Shown piece by piece: positions 31,777 through 43,944 of a stretch of DNA of 64,000 bases; the first letter of the stretch is position 1, and every line of letters begins with the position of its first letter. Location: positions 28,914,501-28,978,500 of the forward strand of contig NC_088340.1 of the NCBI RefSeq assembly GCF_036884655.1, read 5' to 3'. The notes beneath the pieces are model-generated. The model saw only the letters and a list, made by a program, of their open reading frames with translations. It was not told where the DNA came from and ran no database searches. Source of the stretch: Musa acuminata AAA Group. Lineage: Eukaryota; Streptophyta; Magnoliopsida; Zingiberales; Musaceae. Position numbers and translations under genes: made by a program.

Positions 31777-32700
31777 TCATGTAATTTCAAAGTAAATTAA
31801 AGGCATTTTGATTACCTCAGCGTCGAAAGGCGTAAAGGCGTAGTTTGCCACCTCGCCTTTGTTGATTTTCTCCTCGTCTTCGGAGGAGCTCGATTCATCC
31901 CAATTTTTGTTCTTCTTCTTGCGTTCAAAGCAAGTAGTTCCGTTCTTTTTACTTTTTAATTTTTGTTTCATTTGTTGTTTAAGTTCACCATCACTTGAGC
32001 TTATGCTCGAGTGGTCTTCAAATGTTCTATGTCCCAAATCCTTCCTGTTCTTTGGAAGGTGGTTCTCAAGTTCTTCACGTGCATTGCACGTCATTTCATA
32101 TGTGATCAAGGAACCAATTAGTTCTTCAAGTGGAAATAGGTTCAAGTTTTTCGATTCTTGAATAGCAGTTACTTTTGAATCCCAAGGTTTAGAAAGTGAG
32201 CGCAAAATCTTGTTTACGAGTTCAAAATCCGAAAAACATTTTCCAATAGCTCTTAAACTATTGACGACATCCGTGAAATGGGTGTACATGTCGCCTATAG
32301 TCTCGCTTGGTTGCATTCGAAAAAGCTCAAAATCATGCAATAAAAAGTTAACTTTCGAGTCTTTGACTCTACTAGTTCCCTCGTGCGTGATCTCAAGTGT
32401 TCGCCAAATGTCAAAAGCCGTTTCACACGTAGAAATCCAATTGAACTCATTTTTGTCCAAAGCGCAAAATAAGGCATTCATAGCCTTTGCGTTTAAAGAA
32501 AAATACTTCTACTCCAAATCCGATCATTCGTTCATCGGTTTAGAGGGAAGTTGAAAACCGTTTTCAACGATATTCCATAAATCAAGATTCAAAGAAATCA
32601 AGAAAACTCTCATTCGAGTTTTCCAATAAGTGTAGTCCAATCCGTTAAAGAACGGTGGACGAAAGACCGAAAAGCCCTCTTGAAAGCTATGAAGAGCCAT
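31777..32700 (-). pseudogene. gag: gag-like gene of element B
   Basis: 308 codons in one frame from ATG at 32700 to a stop at 31777, interrupted by a TAG near 32513 (about codon 63, directly after the MNERSDLE motif). Otherwise it matches A gag: TYWKTRMRVF, DIWRTLEITHEGTSRVKDSK, FFxDFELFRMQPSETIGDMY and LEELIGSLITYEM, with the C-terminal Lys/Glu-rich region and the ending IYFEIT. No zinc knuckle. The end EVI...IYFEIT is shared with D. Confidence 0.87.
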
Positions 32701-32736
32701 TTCTCTCGGGTGTAAATCCGAAATGAGAAAAACCCC

Positions 32737-32748
32737 GCTCTAATACCA
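32737..32748 (-). other. Primer-binding site of element B, one mismatch
   Basis: GCTCTAATACCA; in element orientation TGGTATTAGAGC, with one change from the Met-tRNA complement, probably a later C-to-T mutation. Confidence 0.85.
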
Positions 32749-32892
32749 ATTGTTAGGATCGAGAGCACTAAGAGGGGGGGGGGGTGAATTAGTGCAGCGG
32801 AAATCTTTCAGCGATTAAAAACGAAAACTGCGTTCGTTCGATAAGAACTATTTCGATGCAAAAGTCGATTCTAAGATTACTTATGATTAAGT

Positions 32893-33155
32893 GCAGTTTA
32901 CATCTAAATACAGTTTGCGTCTAAGCGCAGTTTACGCAGTTTGCGTCTAAATGCAGTTTGCGTCTAAGCGCAGTTTACGCAGTTTGCGTCTAGATGCAGT
33001 TTGCGTCTAAATGCAGTTTGCGTCTAAATGCAGATTGCGTCTAAGCGCAGTTTGCATCTAAGCGCAGTTTGCGTCTAAGCTCAGATTGCGTCCAAGCGCA
33101 GTTTGCGTCTGAGCGCAGTTTGCGTCTAAACGCAGATTGCGTCTAAGCGTAGTTA
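32893..33155 (-). repeat. 17-bp minisatellite in LTR B-5'
   Basis: About 15 units of the same CAGTTTGCGTCTAAGCG repeat, one fewer than in the partner LTR. Confidence 0.9.
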
Positions 33156-33721
33156 TAAATGGAGTCAAAATGTAAACGTAAACTGCAAAGAAACTTGTTC
33201 GTAAAAGCGCAGAAGACAGTTTGCAGTTATAAATAGAATCAAAACGTAAATGTAAACTGCAATGTAAAGATCGTACGAAAACACCGATTTACGTCTGAAT
33301 GCAGATTCGGAAAGATCAGAACTTAGAAACTTGTTCGTAAAAGTGCAGAGAGCAGTAGCTATGTAGGAGGTTTGCAGTAATGATAAAGTGCTCAAAATAA
33401 ACGCAAACCAGAGATTTAGAGTGGTTCGGTCAGTCTTGACCTACTCCACTTTTGGCTTCCTCCACCGACGAGGTTACCGATGTCAACTAGAGGCCTTCCT
33501 TCAATAGGCGAAGGCCAACTGCCCTTTTACAGTTTCACTCCTTTTGACAGGCTCAGGAGACAACCCTTACAGAACCTTTCTCTCCTCTCTTTACAACTCA
33601 AGACTTGAAGAACAGAAAGAGGAGAACTTTTGGACTTAACACAAATTTGAGCTCTTAGAATCACAGAAAAGATCAAGAATTCGGTGTAGTTCTATATCTT
33701 TTCAGTGCTGAATGGGTGGGG

Positions 33722-33729
33722 TATTTATA
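33722..33729 (-). promoter_or_regulatory. TATA box of LTR B-5'
   Basis: TATTTATA, TATAAATA in element orientation, just downstream (in element sense) of the palindromic array. It is the promoter position for B transcription. Confidence 0.72.
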
Positions 33730-33788
33730 GGCCCCAACCCAGTTCAAATTTGGAGCTCAAAACGATCAAATCCCGGAATTCCGAGATC

Positions 33789-34141
33789 AGGCGGTTGCAC
33801 CTCCTGACTGGAGAGGTTGCACCGCCTGGCAGAGCTCGAAGACTGAGCCTCTGGGCGGTGCTACCTCTGTCAGGGGCGGTTGCACCTCTCTGCCAGAGCT
33901 CGAAGACTGAGCTCAAGCGGTTGCACCTCCTGACTGGGGCGGTTACACCGCCTGGCAGAGCTCGAAACTTGAGCTCAGGCGGTGCCACCTCTTGTCAGGA
34001 GAGGTTGCATCGCCCAATCTCGCTCGGAGACTGAGCCCAAGCGGTTGCACCTCCTGGCTGGGGCGGTTGCACCTCCCAGCCTCGTTGGGAGACTTAGTCC
34101 AGGCGGTGCTACCTCCTGGCCTGGGCGGTTGCACCTCTTGG
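33789..34141 (-). repeat. Palindromic array in U3 of LTR B-5'
   Basis: About six units, the same register as 28162-28520. Confidence 0.85.
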
Positions 34142-35001
34142 CACTATTTCAGATCATTGGTTGGGCTCCAAACTTGGCCCAAACCAGTCCGAATTCGGGC
34201 CCAATTGGCCCCTAACCGGGTTATAAGATTAACACCTAATCCTAACCCTAATTAACATGCTAACTACGAATTTAAAGACATTTCTTAAGCTATTACAAAG
34301 TCCGCAAGTCAAGACTTCTTCCGGCGAGCTTCCGGTGAAGTTCCGGCGGTCTTCCGATAAACTCTCGGAAACCATTCTGCGGACTCCCGGCAAGCTCCTA
34401 GACTTCACGATTTGATCTTGGTGAGTTCCGACGAGCTTCTTTGGCAAGCTTCTGGACTTCTCGGATTTGTTCCCGCAAAACCTCCGACGACCGTCCGAAC
34501 TTCCGTCGAACTCTCGAACTCCCAACGTGATCATAGTCTTGACTCCAGCGCAACTACAACTATATGTCTTACTTTCATCATAGTTAATCCTACACACTCA
34601 AAACAAAAACTTTGGTTGAGACAATTAATCCTAAGCAATTAACCAAGTTGTCCGGCATGTCATTGGTCCCTCGACGCTTCGTCCGATTCTTCGGCGCATC
34701 GTCCTTTCCTGCAGCCTATTGCCCAATCGGCCAGTTGACTCTGCAACTCCGATATCCTTGGCACAATACCCGCTCTTCTTGGCCCGATGCCCGAGTCCAC
34801 GGCCCGAAGCCTTCTGTCGATATGTCGACCGATCCACCGGCCCGACGTCCAATCTTCTGACATGTTCCTCCGGCACAACATGATTTTCCTGCTTTAATTA
34901 TCTCATCCTGATCGAGGCATCCTGCGTCACTCAAAATGCAGATTAAATCATAAACATATATCAAGTAGTTTCATCATCAAAATACGAGATTCAACACCTA
35001 G

Positions 35002-35306
35002 TTGCTGCTCGAAGGCTGCAGAAAAGATTCATCTATTGCTTATCAAAAGAGGAGGAATACATGGCTATTTATAGGGTTTCTAAACCCTAACTCCTAATAG
35101 GACTCCTACTCAAGACTCCTACTTCTAACCAACTCCTAATAGGACTTCTACTCAAGACTCCTATTCTTTTACAACTCCTAATTCTTCTCTAAGAAACAAC
35201 CTCCTAACCTTAGCCAGCCTCTTCACCTCTTTAATAGGGGTCGGCTTAGATAGGTTTTACATGAATGTCCCTCTCAATTAGGACTCTCCTAGCTAGAGTC
35301 CTAATA
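35002..35306 (-). repeat. 5' LTR of G2a, remaining 305 bp
   Basis: Continues from 27111. Ends GTCCTAATA (partner CTAACA), followed by the target-site copy GAAAG at 35307-35311. Includes TATTTATA near 35067. Confidence 0.93.
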
Positions 35307-35311
35307 GAAAG

Positions 35312-35838
35312 CTTCGAAAAATATCGTTCATGAGACTTTAAAAGGTTGAAGGAGTATTAGTGAGTCTAAAAAGCATTACCAAGAATTCATAATGGCCGTT
35401 ATGTGTGTGGAATGTAGTTTTTGGAATGTCATCTTCATATACCCGAATTAGGTGGTAACCGGATCGGAAGTCCAACTTCGTGAAGACTCGAGCTCCTTTT
35501 AATTCATCAATAAGTTCATCTACCACTAGTATTGGATACTTGTCCTTGACGGTGATGCCATTTGAAGCTCCATAGTCGATGCATATCCGCCAAGTTCCAT
35601 CCTTCTTGTATACAAGTAGCATCGGTGAGGAATAGGGGCTACAACTTAGCTTAATCATCCTTGTTTCAAGCATCTCCTTTATGATCTTTTTAATTTCATC
35701 CTTTAGGAGGTGAGGATATTGGTACAGCTGAGTGTTCACTGGTGGCTTGCCCAAAAAGATTGGAATCTGATGGTCATGTTGCCGAGTAGGAGGAAGACCA
35801 TGCGGCTCAACAAAAATATTGGCAATTTCTGCAAGCAA
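35312..35838 (-). pseudogene. pol: G2b RT N-part
   Basis: Reads IFVEPHGLPPTRQHDHQIP (linker), KPPVNTQLYQYPHLLKDEI, LLVYKKDGTWRICIDYGASN (normally RALN), VVDELIDELKGARVFTKLDF with the first catalytic Asp, and HYEFLVMLFRLTNTPSTF. It ends at a stop at about 35338, a few codons before the G2a insertion. Confidence 0.87.
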
Positions 35839-36476
35839 TTGGGCAAGATTTTGATCTTCAATTTCTATTTTCTTCCCCTCTGATTGCTGCTAGAGATGCA
35901 TCAAAAAGCCACCATTTACCTTGTGTAAATTTTCTCCATTCGTTGGGTCGAAACGGTGGTTACGTTGCTTCCGCACTTCTCACATAGGATGATCTATTTG
36001 CCTTTGTAGTAGAATTTCATAATTAATTTGGAGAAGTTTCAAGAGACATCACCTAGCGTCGTCAGCCATTCTATGCCAAGCATGGCCTCATAGTCATCAA
36101 TTGGTAAGAGGAAGAAGTCAGTGATAATTTCTTGGTCTTGCAGTAATAGTTTCACCTGCGGACATCTTTGGTCGCACTTTAGGATTCTTCCGTCGGCGAC
36201 CTTCATGTCGAACTTGCTGCAACCTTCGATGTGGAGCGCTATCTGAGCAGCAACCTTACTGTTTAGGAAGTTATTAGTGCTGCTTGTGTCGATGAGAACA
36301 GTGATCAATTGTTTTTTGAGAAGGCCTCCAGCTTTCATCGTTTGCGGGTTTGAGTAGTCGGCTAGTGCATGTAACATAACGTCGGTCGGTTGTGGCTCAT
36401 CTTCCGTATCTTCTTCTTTATGTTCAAGGCTCTCTTCTAGATGTTCAATGACTTCTTCTTCTACTAGTTCAATCAT
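35839..36476 (-). pseudogene. pol: G2b protease region
   Basis: The open part (36039-36476) carries VLIDTSSTNNFLNSKVA, the protease active-site region with DTS in place of DTG, and DDYEAMLGIEWLTTLGDVS, the second conserved protease motif. Stops lie between it and the RT ORF (35839-36038). Confidence 0.8.
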
Positions 36477-37409
36477 AAGAAATCTCCCCTATCTATAGTG
36501 ATGCTCACAGCTCCACGGCTCGTCGTAGTGCCAACATAACCCCTTCGCAAATCGTTACCGAAGCTCTTATCTTGTCAACTTTTTTGGTGCAAGGACTCGG
36601 TTGATAGTAGGGGGGGCTAAGGGCTTCAGTATTACTGGTTAGGGAGCGACCCTAGTCCTCCGGGCTTTATGGTTCAATCACTCCCCTTGAAGTTGTGTGA
36701 AAGAGATGGCTGTCATAAGGCTGTATGGTTGTCGCACTTTAACTTTTCCCTGGATCTCCGGCTTTAAGCCCTCAATGAAGGTCCGCAATAGCTGTTTTTC
36801 AGACCAATCATGAGTTTGATTAGATACCCTTTCAAACCTGGTTTGGTACTCCTGAATAGTGGAGGTTTGTCGGATTTTTGCTAGTTGTCCATCAATGTTC
36901 TCGTAATCAGTTGGTCCGAAGCGGATCAGCAATCCTTCTTTGAATTGTCACCATGATAGGACTCCATGAGTGTGTTCAAACCAGTCAAACCACTATTTGG
37001 CATCCCCTTCAAGATGTATAGCCATAATTTTTATCATATATGCATTCGCGGTTTTGTGGTACCAAAAATATCGCTCCGCGCGCGAGATCCAACCAATCAG
37101 GTCTCCTTCTTCCCATTTAGGGAAGTCCACCCTCAAGCGTGGATAGTTGGGGTCAGTCATAGAGCCTCCCCTCCCTTGGAAGTCATTTCTTTAGGCTTGG
37201 TGTGATTGGGCAGAGCTCTCTCCTTGATGTGATTTCTTCGGGCTTGGTGGTCGGCCCAATTTGAGTTTGGTAAAGAGCGTCCTAATCTTATCCTCCATTC
37301 GAGCCTCAAAGTCTTCGAATTTAGCATTGATTGCCTCCTCAAATGCTATAGTATATACCTCCAAATCTGTGATGTTAAGATCTCTCTTTTGTTGTCGGGT
37401 TAAAGGCAT
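36477..37409 (-). pseudogene. gag: G2b gag, broken
   Basis: ATG at 37409 (MPLTRQQKRDLNITDLEVYT) starts gag. The core is readable at 36678-36932 (YENIDGQLAKIRQTSTIQEYQTRFERVSNQTHDWSE), and the zinc-knuckle region near 36500-36600 is decayed. Stops separate all parts. Confidence 0.78.
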
Positions 37410-37923
37410 GTATAGGTTAAGAGAAGTGATGGTCGAAAAGGTTGGTGGATTGATGGATGTAGGCTGCGGTTTAGGCTTATTTTGTGACTATTTTGGGTGT
37501 AGTTTGAGGGTGTGGTTTAGTGGAGTTTTAGGGCTATGATGGTAGTGGATAAAGGTAGGGAAAAAAGTTTTAGGTCTATGGTAGATGGCAGCAAAGGTTT
37601 GATAGAATTTAGTGGAAGTTGCTGTAGGTATGTGTTGTCTTGTAAGAGTAGAATTATCGTCAAAGAAACATCGGTTTCTCGACGAAATTTTCAAGAAAAA
37701 CTGAAATATTTGAGGAGGGAATTGATAGCAAAATCTTAGTTTATATGACAACAAGGGTGACCAATTTAATCAAGAAATTTTTGGCAGTATAACTGCAAGG
37801 AAATTGGTGCAAGTTGCGATAGTAGAATTCTCGTCGAAAAATTTCAGCTGTTTGCGATGAAAATTTACAGCAACTCAAGAACGTTTTTAGAGATGAATTC
37901 CTCAATAGATCAATCTTAGATGG
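37410..37923 (-). other. G2b leader, partial
   Basis: Homologous to 25751-26240 of G2a. No gene. Ends abruptly at the E LTR. Confidence 0.78.
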
Positions 37924-38620
37924 TGTTGAATCTCGATTTTTGATGATGAAATCAATTGGTAAATTATTTGATCTAATCCATGTGTTGAGATAAGTGTACA
38001 GGATTAACCACGATAGTAGTAAGGCGTAAAGCAGATGATGGGCTGGAGTCGAAGACTCGGATGATATACCGGGAGCTCGCCGAGAGTTCATCGTGAGATC
38101 ACCAGAAGCACCCTGGAAGACTCGCCGAAAGCTCGTCGGGAGATCATCGGAAGCACGCCAGAAGACTAGCCGAGATTTGGTTAGGAGTTCACAGGAAGCT
38201 CGCCGGAAGACTCACCGAGAAGTTCGCTGGAGGATCGACGAGTGAAAAATTGACATACCGAACCATGCTTGCCTTAATCATAGTTAGAACGATAATTAGA
38301 GTTGATTTGGGAGGTAATCCCATCAACTCTGTTAGGGGCCAATTAGTCTTGGAGCTAGGATGGTTTGGGCCGAATACAAGGCCCAACCAGTTTGCTAGAC
38401 TCTGACCAGCGGTGGCACCGCTAGGGTATGCAATTACACTGCCTAGAAGACCCAGTCTCCTAGGTGGTCTAGGTGGTGGTACCATTGGCAATTAATGCTT
38501 CCAGTAGTGGTACCACCCCTGTTAGGCGATGGTACCACTAGAGCTCAGTCTCCAAGCTCTGTCAGGTGGTGGTATCACCCAGACTGAGTGGTAGTATCAC
38601 CCAGACTGAGCGGTAGTACC
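37924..38620 (+). repeat. Element E: first 697 bp of a 5' LTR
   Basis: Begins TGTTGAATCTCGATTTTTGA, as other Sirevirus-group LTRs do, and shares the GTGxACAGGATTAACxACGAT block, but diverges further in. It has GCCGGAAGACTCGCC-type short repeats (38080-38220) and a diverged palindromic array using GGTGGTACCACC-like cores (38405-38620). It is cut at 38620 by element C, whose target site should be GTACC (38616-38620). The rest of E must lie beyond the right edge. Confidence 0.8.
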
Positions 38621-39137
38621 TGTTGAATCTTGGATATTGATGATGAAGTCAATTGTCATTTGTTATCTAATCTATATGTTGAGATAAGTGTGCAGGATTA
38701 ACTACGATGAAAGTAAGATATGCAGCAGGAGTTGCGCCGGAGTCAAGACAATGATCACGTTGGGAGTTCGAGAGTTCGACGGAAGTTAGGACAGTCGTCG
38801 GAGGTTCTGCGGGAACAAATCCGAGAAGTCCATGAGATTGCCAAAGAAGCTCGTCGGAACTCACCAAGTGGATCGTCGTAAGTCCAGGAGTTTGCCGGAA
38901 GTCCGTAGGAGCATCACCGAGGGTTCATCGGATGATCGACGGAAGTTCGCCGGAAGCTCGTCGAAAGAAGCGATTGACGCACCAGAGTAAGTTGCAGTAA
39001 ATGTCTTAGGAAATATCGTAGTTAGCACAATGATTAAGTTGGAAATGGGAGGTGATCACATTAACTTAATCTTGGGGCAATGGGGCCCCTGAAAAACCCA
39101 AATTGGGCCGAATGGATAAACCCATTCGGACCCTGAT

Positions 39138-39432
39138 TTCTGCCAGGCGGTTGAACCGCCCCAGCCAGGCAGTGGCACCGCCTGGGCTCAGTCTTCGAGC
39201 GAGACTGGGTGGTGCAACCGCCCCTGACAGGAGGTGGCACCGCTTGAGCTCGGTCTTCGAGCTCTGGCAAGAGGTGCAACCGCCTCAATCAGGCGGTGCC
39301 ACCGCCTGAGCTCAGTCTTCGAGCTCTGGAAGGAGGTGTAACCGCCCCTGACAGGAGGTGGCACCGCCCAGAGGCTCAGTCTTCGAGCTCTGCCAGGCGG
39401 TGCAACCACCTCAATCAGGCGATGCAACCGCC
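39138..39432 (+). repeat. Palindromic array in U3 of LTR C-5'
   Basis: About five units with AGGCGGTGCxACCGCC cores, directly followed by CCGGAATTCCGG, a perfect 12-bp palindrome (about 39438-39449). Confidence 0.85.
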
Positions 39433-39492
39433 AGATCCCGGAATTCCGGGAATTGATAGTTTTGAGCTCGGAATTCAAACTGGGTTGGGGCC

Positions 39493-39500
39493 TATAAATA
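39493..39500 (+). promoter_or_regulatory. TATA box of LTR C-5'
   Basis: TATAAATA in GGGGCCTATAAATACC. It is the promoter for C, now separated from the C interior by the 9.8-kb G3 insertion. Confidence 0.72.
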
Positions 39501-40197
39501 CCCCACCCTTTCAGCACTGAAAGGGCACTCAAACACACTGAAATCCTGATCTTATTCTGTGATTTTTAGAGCTCAAAATTGTTGTAAAGTCCAAAAGTTC
39601 TTCTCCCTCTTTTCTTCCAGGTTCTGATCTTTAAAGAGAGGAGAGAAAATTCTGTAAGGGTTGTCTCCTAAGCCCGTCAAAAGGAGTGAAACTGTAAAAG
39701 GGTGATTGGCCTTCGCCTATTGAAGGAAGGCCTCTAGTGGACATCAGTGACCTCGTCGGTGGAGGAAGCCAAAAGTGGATGTAGGTCAAGATTGACCGAA
39801 CCACTCTAAATCTCGGTTTGCATTTACTTTGAGCATATTATATTTACTGCAAACCTCCTCAAAAGCTTACTGCATTCTGCACATATACGATTGGGTTTCA
39901 AGCTTTGCACTTTCCGAATCGATGTTTAGACGTAAATCAGCTTTATCGTACGATCATCATATTTCAGTTTGCGTTTACGTTTTGATTTCTATCATAACTG
40001 CAAACTGCCTTTATATCCTTGCTTTAACTGTATCTCGCTTAATCAAGTGATTTACAAATCAGCATTGAGATGTAAATCAGTTTTTTCATACGAATATCAT
40101 ATTTTAGTTTGTGCCTACTATCTGATTTGAACCATAACTACAAACTGCATTTATATCTTTGCTGCATCTCGCTTAATCAAAAGTTAAAGTGATTTAC

Positions 40198-42773
40198 TGT
40201 CACGCCCCTCAAAATATCGACAATATTTAAAATTTTCATCATAACTAACCCAGGATCCAAACACACATTTGAGGTCACTAAGAAAACATTCAGATCAAAA
40301 ATTTCACCTCTATAGTCTACAATTTCATAACCCTATGCAGTTCATAAACATCCCACACATCACTCGATAATTCAAACAAACTGAACTTAACTCATCAAAA
40401 TAATAACCACAACATAATTTCACAAGTGGGGAAGTCTATGCGGTCACCAAACCAACGATTACCATAAGTTCGTATCATTACATGAATTTAACTTACATTC
40501 CCAAAATCCTAAACATGAGGGATCCTTTAACTTACACAAAATCCACAGGTTTAGATTCATCGTCAACATTTCATTAGATGCAGAGTGGCTTATACAACAA
40601 ATACATATATGCTAACACAGATCTGCCCAAAATCTTCTAACTTTCCACTGCCTCAGCCCAATCTTAACATTTAAGAAAGCAATACGCTATCCTGAAAAAT
40701 TTATCAACAAACGGGGTGAGCATAAAGAGCTCAGCAAGTGACTAACATATCCATATCAAAATAGTACAATTTCCAAAGAGATACAGTTTCAAAATACAAG
40801 GCAGAATATACGATTTCATAGACATAATATCATTAGGAGCAGAAACACAATTGTCATTTCAATCTTACATATTTGGTTCCTGACAGATGGGGCATAGAGT
40901 AATTGGAGCATATCAGAAACAAAAGAAACATATCGGAGCTTATCAATGGCATATAAAATGTTCCGAAGCATATCAACGACATATGAAACATTTCGAAGCA
41001 AAATCATCAGTGAATGAAGCATTTCAGAGCATATCAAAAACAAATATCTTACAGAAGCTCAAACGTTGTCCTTGACGTTGCAATCATATCATTCTTATCC
41101 AGAGCATAAACAGAAACAACTCACCAAAACTCTGGATGTCATATCAAACATATAGAAGGTGTAGTGGGATCTCAGTCAAAATGTGATTCATCCATTTCTG
41201 AATGACCACCTGACAAAAGTCTCCCACGTCTAGAAGCTCCATCCACCCACGTCTAGGTGAAGTCAGAGGGGGCCGGTAGAGCATCGCAGGCTCTAAGCAC
41301 ATACCCTTTACCATTTTTGGCAAAGGTCCAGAATATCCCACAGAGCGGGACCCCACAGAGCGGGCAATAAGCACATACCCTTTACCATTTCTGGCAAAGG
41401 TCTAGAAAATCCCACACACCAGAGTACAATAGGGCAGTTTTAACAATAAGTAGCATATATCGGAAGCACACGCGGAACAACAAAACGTGCATGTGGCTTT
41501 TCGAGACAATACAAAACAAAGAACAAATCTCTCACAAATGTATTCAGATTTGGAATGAAATGAAAACAAGAGTGTACAAGGATTCCAAGCAATCATATTT
41601 AGCTCAATTCCAATAAGAAGGTTAGACGAATTCAAATACGCGAAATCGACCAAAGCTCGATTTCGGACAGAATTCCAGTGGCACATCAAACAAATACTCC
41701 AGAATATCAATTATGCTCCAATACCCATAAGAAAGCTATGGTCGAACCATATATCAATCTATATTCTGATGGAACAAATTTTATATGAAAGAGGGTTCCC
41801 AACACGGAGTTACCTTTGATTTGGTAACACAAGGTCAAAAACACAATCACTGTTTTGCAGAATTTATAGGGTCGGATTCAACAGATAATAGGGTAGGCAA
41901 TTGAATTCCAAAATTTTCAAACTATAGGTCAAAAGAAAGATTTTCAAGTCTAGTTTCAAATAAAATCAGTTTGGTACAAATCAGAATTTTTAACAGGGAG
42001 TTATAGGCATTTTAGTATCGATAGGTCAGAAATCTTGAACCCTGTTTTACAGCGTCTATAGGCTCATTTAAAACAGATGTTTGGGTAAGTATTCGGTGTC
42101 CAAAATCTACAAAATCAGTGTCAAAAGGAAGATATAAGAGTCTAATTTCAAACAAAATAGTTCCTGCCCAAATTCACATTGTGTACTAAAACTTATAGCT
42201 GAAACAGTGTGTAGGGATCAGTTTACCAAAAAAACTTCAGAATCCATGGTTCTATGTCCAAAGAGAGACATATCAGTTTCTAAATAGAAATCCTTCAATT
42301 TATTTTGAATCAACATAAAAACAAAGACTAAAAATTCTGTAGGATGGGGTTAGAACACTTGCCTTTGAGAATTTTGATCCGAAGTGAAAAGATTAAAGCA
42401 AGAACCCTAAAAACCCCAATTTTTTTCTTCTTCTTCTTCTTCTTCTTCTTCTTCTTTCTTTCTTTCCCTGATCACCCATGAGCTGCCTTCTCTGCTTCCT
42501 TAAGAACGAAGGCAGAGAGGCTTAAATGGTGGAATTTGTCATTTTGTGCGTTTTGCAGTTTAGTCCTTGTTTTTATCATATTCACGAATAGGTCCTTAGG
42601 GTTTACATATAGGTCCTCAGATTCTTTCTTTTTTTTTTTTTTTTGAACAGATCTCCCAAATCTTACAAATAAGTTACCTCTGATTCATACTCTATTTCTT
42701 TTGTCAATTTAAAATAAATGCTTACATTATCAGCAGAAATTTATACGAAAATTCGGAAATGAGGGGTGTTACA
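40198..42773 (-). repeat. 3' LTR of G3
   Basis: 2,576 bp, TGTCACGCCCC to GGGGTGTTACA on the plus strand. Includes a CTT run (about 42427-42456) and repeated CATATCxxxxACATATGxAAC motifs near 40900-41040. Confidence 0.94.
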
Positions 42774-42786
42774 CTCTCCCCCCCTT
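42774..42786 (-). other. Polypurine tract of G3
   Basis: CTCTCCCCCCCTT on the plus strand, AAGGGGGGGAGAG in element orientation. Confidence 0.9.
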
Positions 42787-42797
42787 AAAAGAAAATT

Positions 42798-43703
42798 TTA
42801 GTCCTCTAAATTTATCGTACCTCTATCGATAAAAAGACTGGGATACACCTTTTTCATTTCCTCCTCTAGCTCCCAAGTTGTCTCCTCTCCAGAATGATGT
42901 CGCCAAATTACTTGAACCAGTGGGATGACCCGATTCCTTAGGACTTTTTCTTTCTTATCAACAATCTGAATAGGCTCTTCCACATAAGATAAATCTTTAT
43001 CGATCTCCACAAGCTCATACTTAATGATGTGAGAAGGGTCATATATATACTTTCTAATCATCGAGACATGAAATATATCATGGACATGGCACAATGCTGG
43101 TGGCAAGGCAATCCTGTAAGCGACAGAACCAACCCTCTCAAGAACCTCAAAAGGTCCAATAAATCTTGGGCTTAATTTTCCTTTCTTCCCAAACCTTATA
43201 ATGCCTTTGGAAGGGGAGATTTTTAAGAATACAAAATCTCCGATTTCAAACTTAATATCTCGTCTTCTATTGTCGGCATAACTCTTTTGACGACTCTGAG
43301 CAGTTTTTAACCTTTTCCTTATAACTTGAATTTTCTCAGTAGTTTCTTGTACCTTGTCCGGTGCTAACAGCTTTCTGTCACTAACTTCCTCCCAACATAT
43401 AGGTGTTATGCACTTTCGCCCATATAAAGCTTCATAAGGAGCCATTTGAATACTTGAATGATAACTATTATTATACGTGAACTCAACAAGTGAAATATCC
43501 TTATCCCATTCACCTTTCCAATCCATAACATAGGCTCTAAGCAAATCCTCAAGTGTTTGAATTGTTCTTTCCGACTGACCATCAGTCTGAGGATGATATG
43601 CAGTACTAAACAACTTTAGTGCCCATCGACTCCTGCAATCTTCTCCAGAATCTAGAGAGACATCTGGAGTCTCTATCAGAGATGATCTCCTTTGGAATAC
43701 CAT
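42798..43703 (-). pseudogene. pol: G3 integrase C-part and chromodomain
   Basis: Integrase end with the third catalytic residue in [20 protein letters not shown], the GPY/F module ([20 protein letters not shown]) and a C-terminal chromodomain ([38 protein letters not shown]). In chromoviruses this domain directs integration towards modified chromatin. The first about 30 residues of the ORF are out of frame: a frameshift near 43610-43620 separates it from the integrase core at 43606-43908. Confidence 0.92.
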
Positions 43704-43908
43704 GAAGTCTTACTATTTCATTAACATATAAATCTGCAAGTTTATCAAGCAAATAAGTCATATTAATCGGTAGGAAGTGTGCAGATTTTGTTAACCTATC
43801 AATGATAACCCAAATAGCATCATGCTTCCTCGAGGTTCTGGGTAGTCCCGAAACAAAATCCATAGTAATACATTCCCATTTCCATTCAGGAATAACTAAA
43901 GGTTGCAA
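43606..43908 (-). pseudogene. pol: G3 integrase core
   Basis: Contains WECITMDFVSGLP with the first catalytic Asp, WVIIDRLTKSAHFLP, and [12 protein letters not shown] with the second. It overlaps the previous ORF in another frame. A TAG just upstream (about 43926) falls where related elements have Gln in the CxxCQxxK stretch. Confidence 0.9.
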
Positions 43909-43944
43909 TAACCCTCCAGGTCTTTGGTGTTCTACTTTGATTTG

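Larger units (their letters stand above)
27112..34996 (-). mobile_element. Element B, non-autonomous Sirevirus-like LTR retrotransposon
   Basis: Complete 7,885-bp element in minus orientation with two LTRs (27112-29373 and 32751-34996), PPT, PBS, and a gag pseudogene as its only coding sequence. A perfect 5-bp target-site duplication CCTAG flanks it. It differs from A and D by a 17-bp minisatellite in both LTRs and by a different sequence in place of the CCGAATGG hairpin. Confidence 0.95.
32751..34996 (-). repeat. 5' LTR of element B
   Basis: 2,246 bp, TGTTAGGATC to GATTCAACA on the plus strand. Contains the minisatellite (32893-33155), TATA box (33722-33729) and palindromic array (33789-34141). 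By eye it is about 97-98% identical to the partner LTR. Confidence 0.94.
35307..37923 (-). mobile_element. G2b, Ty3/gypsy element, right segment
   Basis: Contains the RT N-part, protease, gag and leader start of the oldest element in the window. The left part is 21052-22093. Its 5' LTR is missing here because element E interrupts the leader at 37924; 37919-37923 (GATGG) should be the target site. Confidence 0.88.
38621..40197 (+). repeat. 5' LTR of element C, first part
   Basis: TGTTGAATCTTGG onward; lacks the block of about 340 bp found in the heads of LTRs A, B and D. Has the CCGAATGG hairpin (about 39111-39132, one arm base changed), array (39138-39432), TATA box (39493-39500). Interrupted by G3, with TTTAC duplicated at 40193-40197 and 49956-49960. 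Confidence 0.9.
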
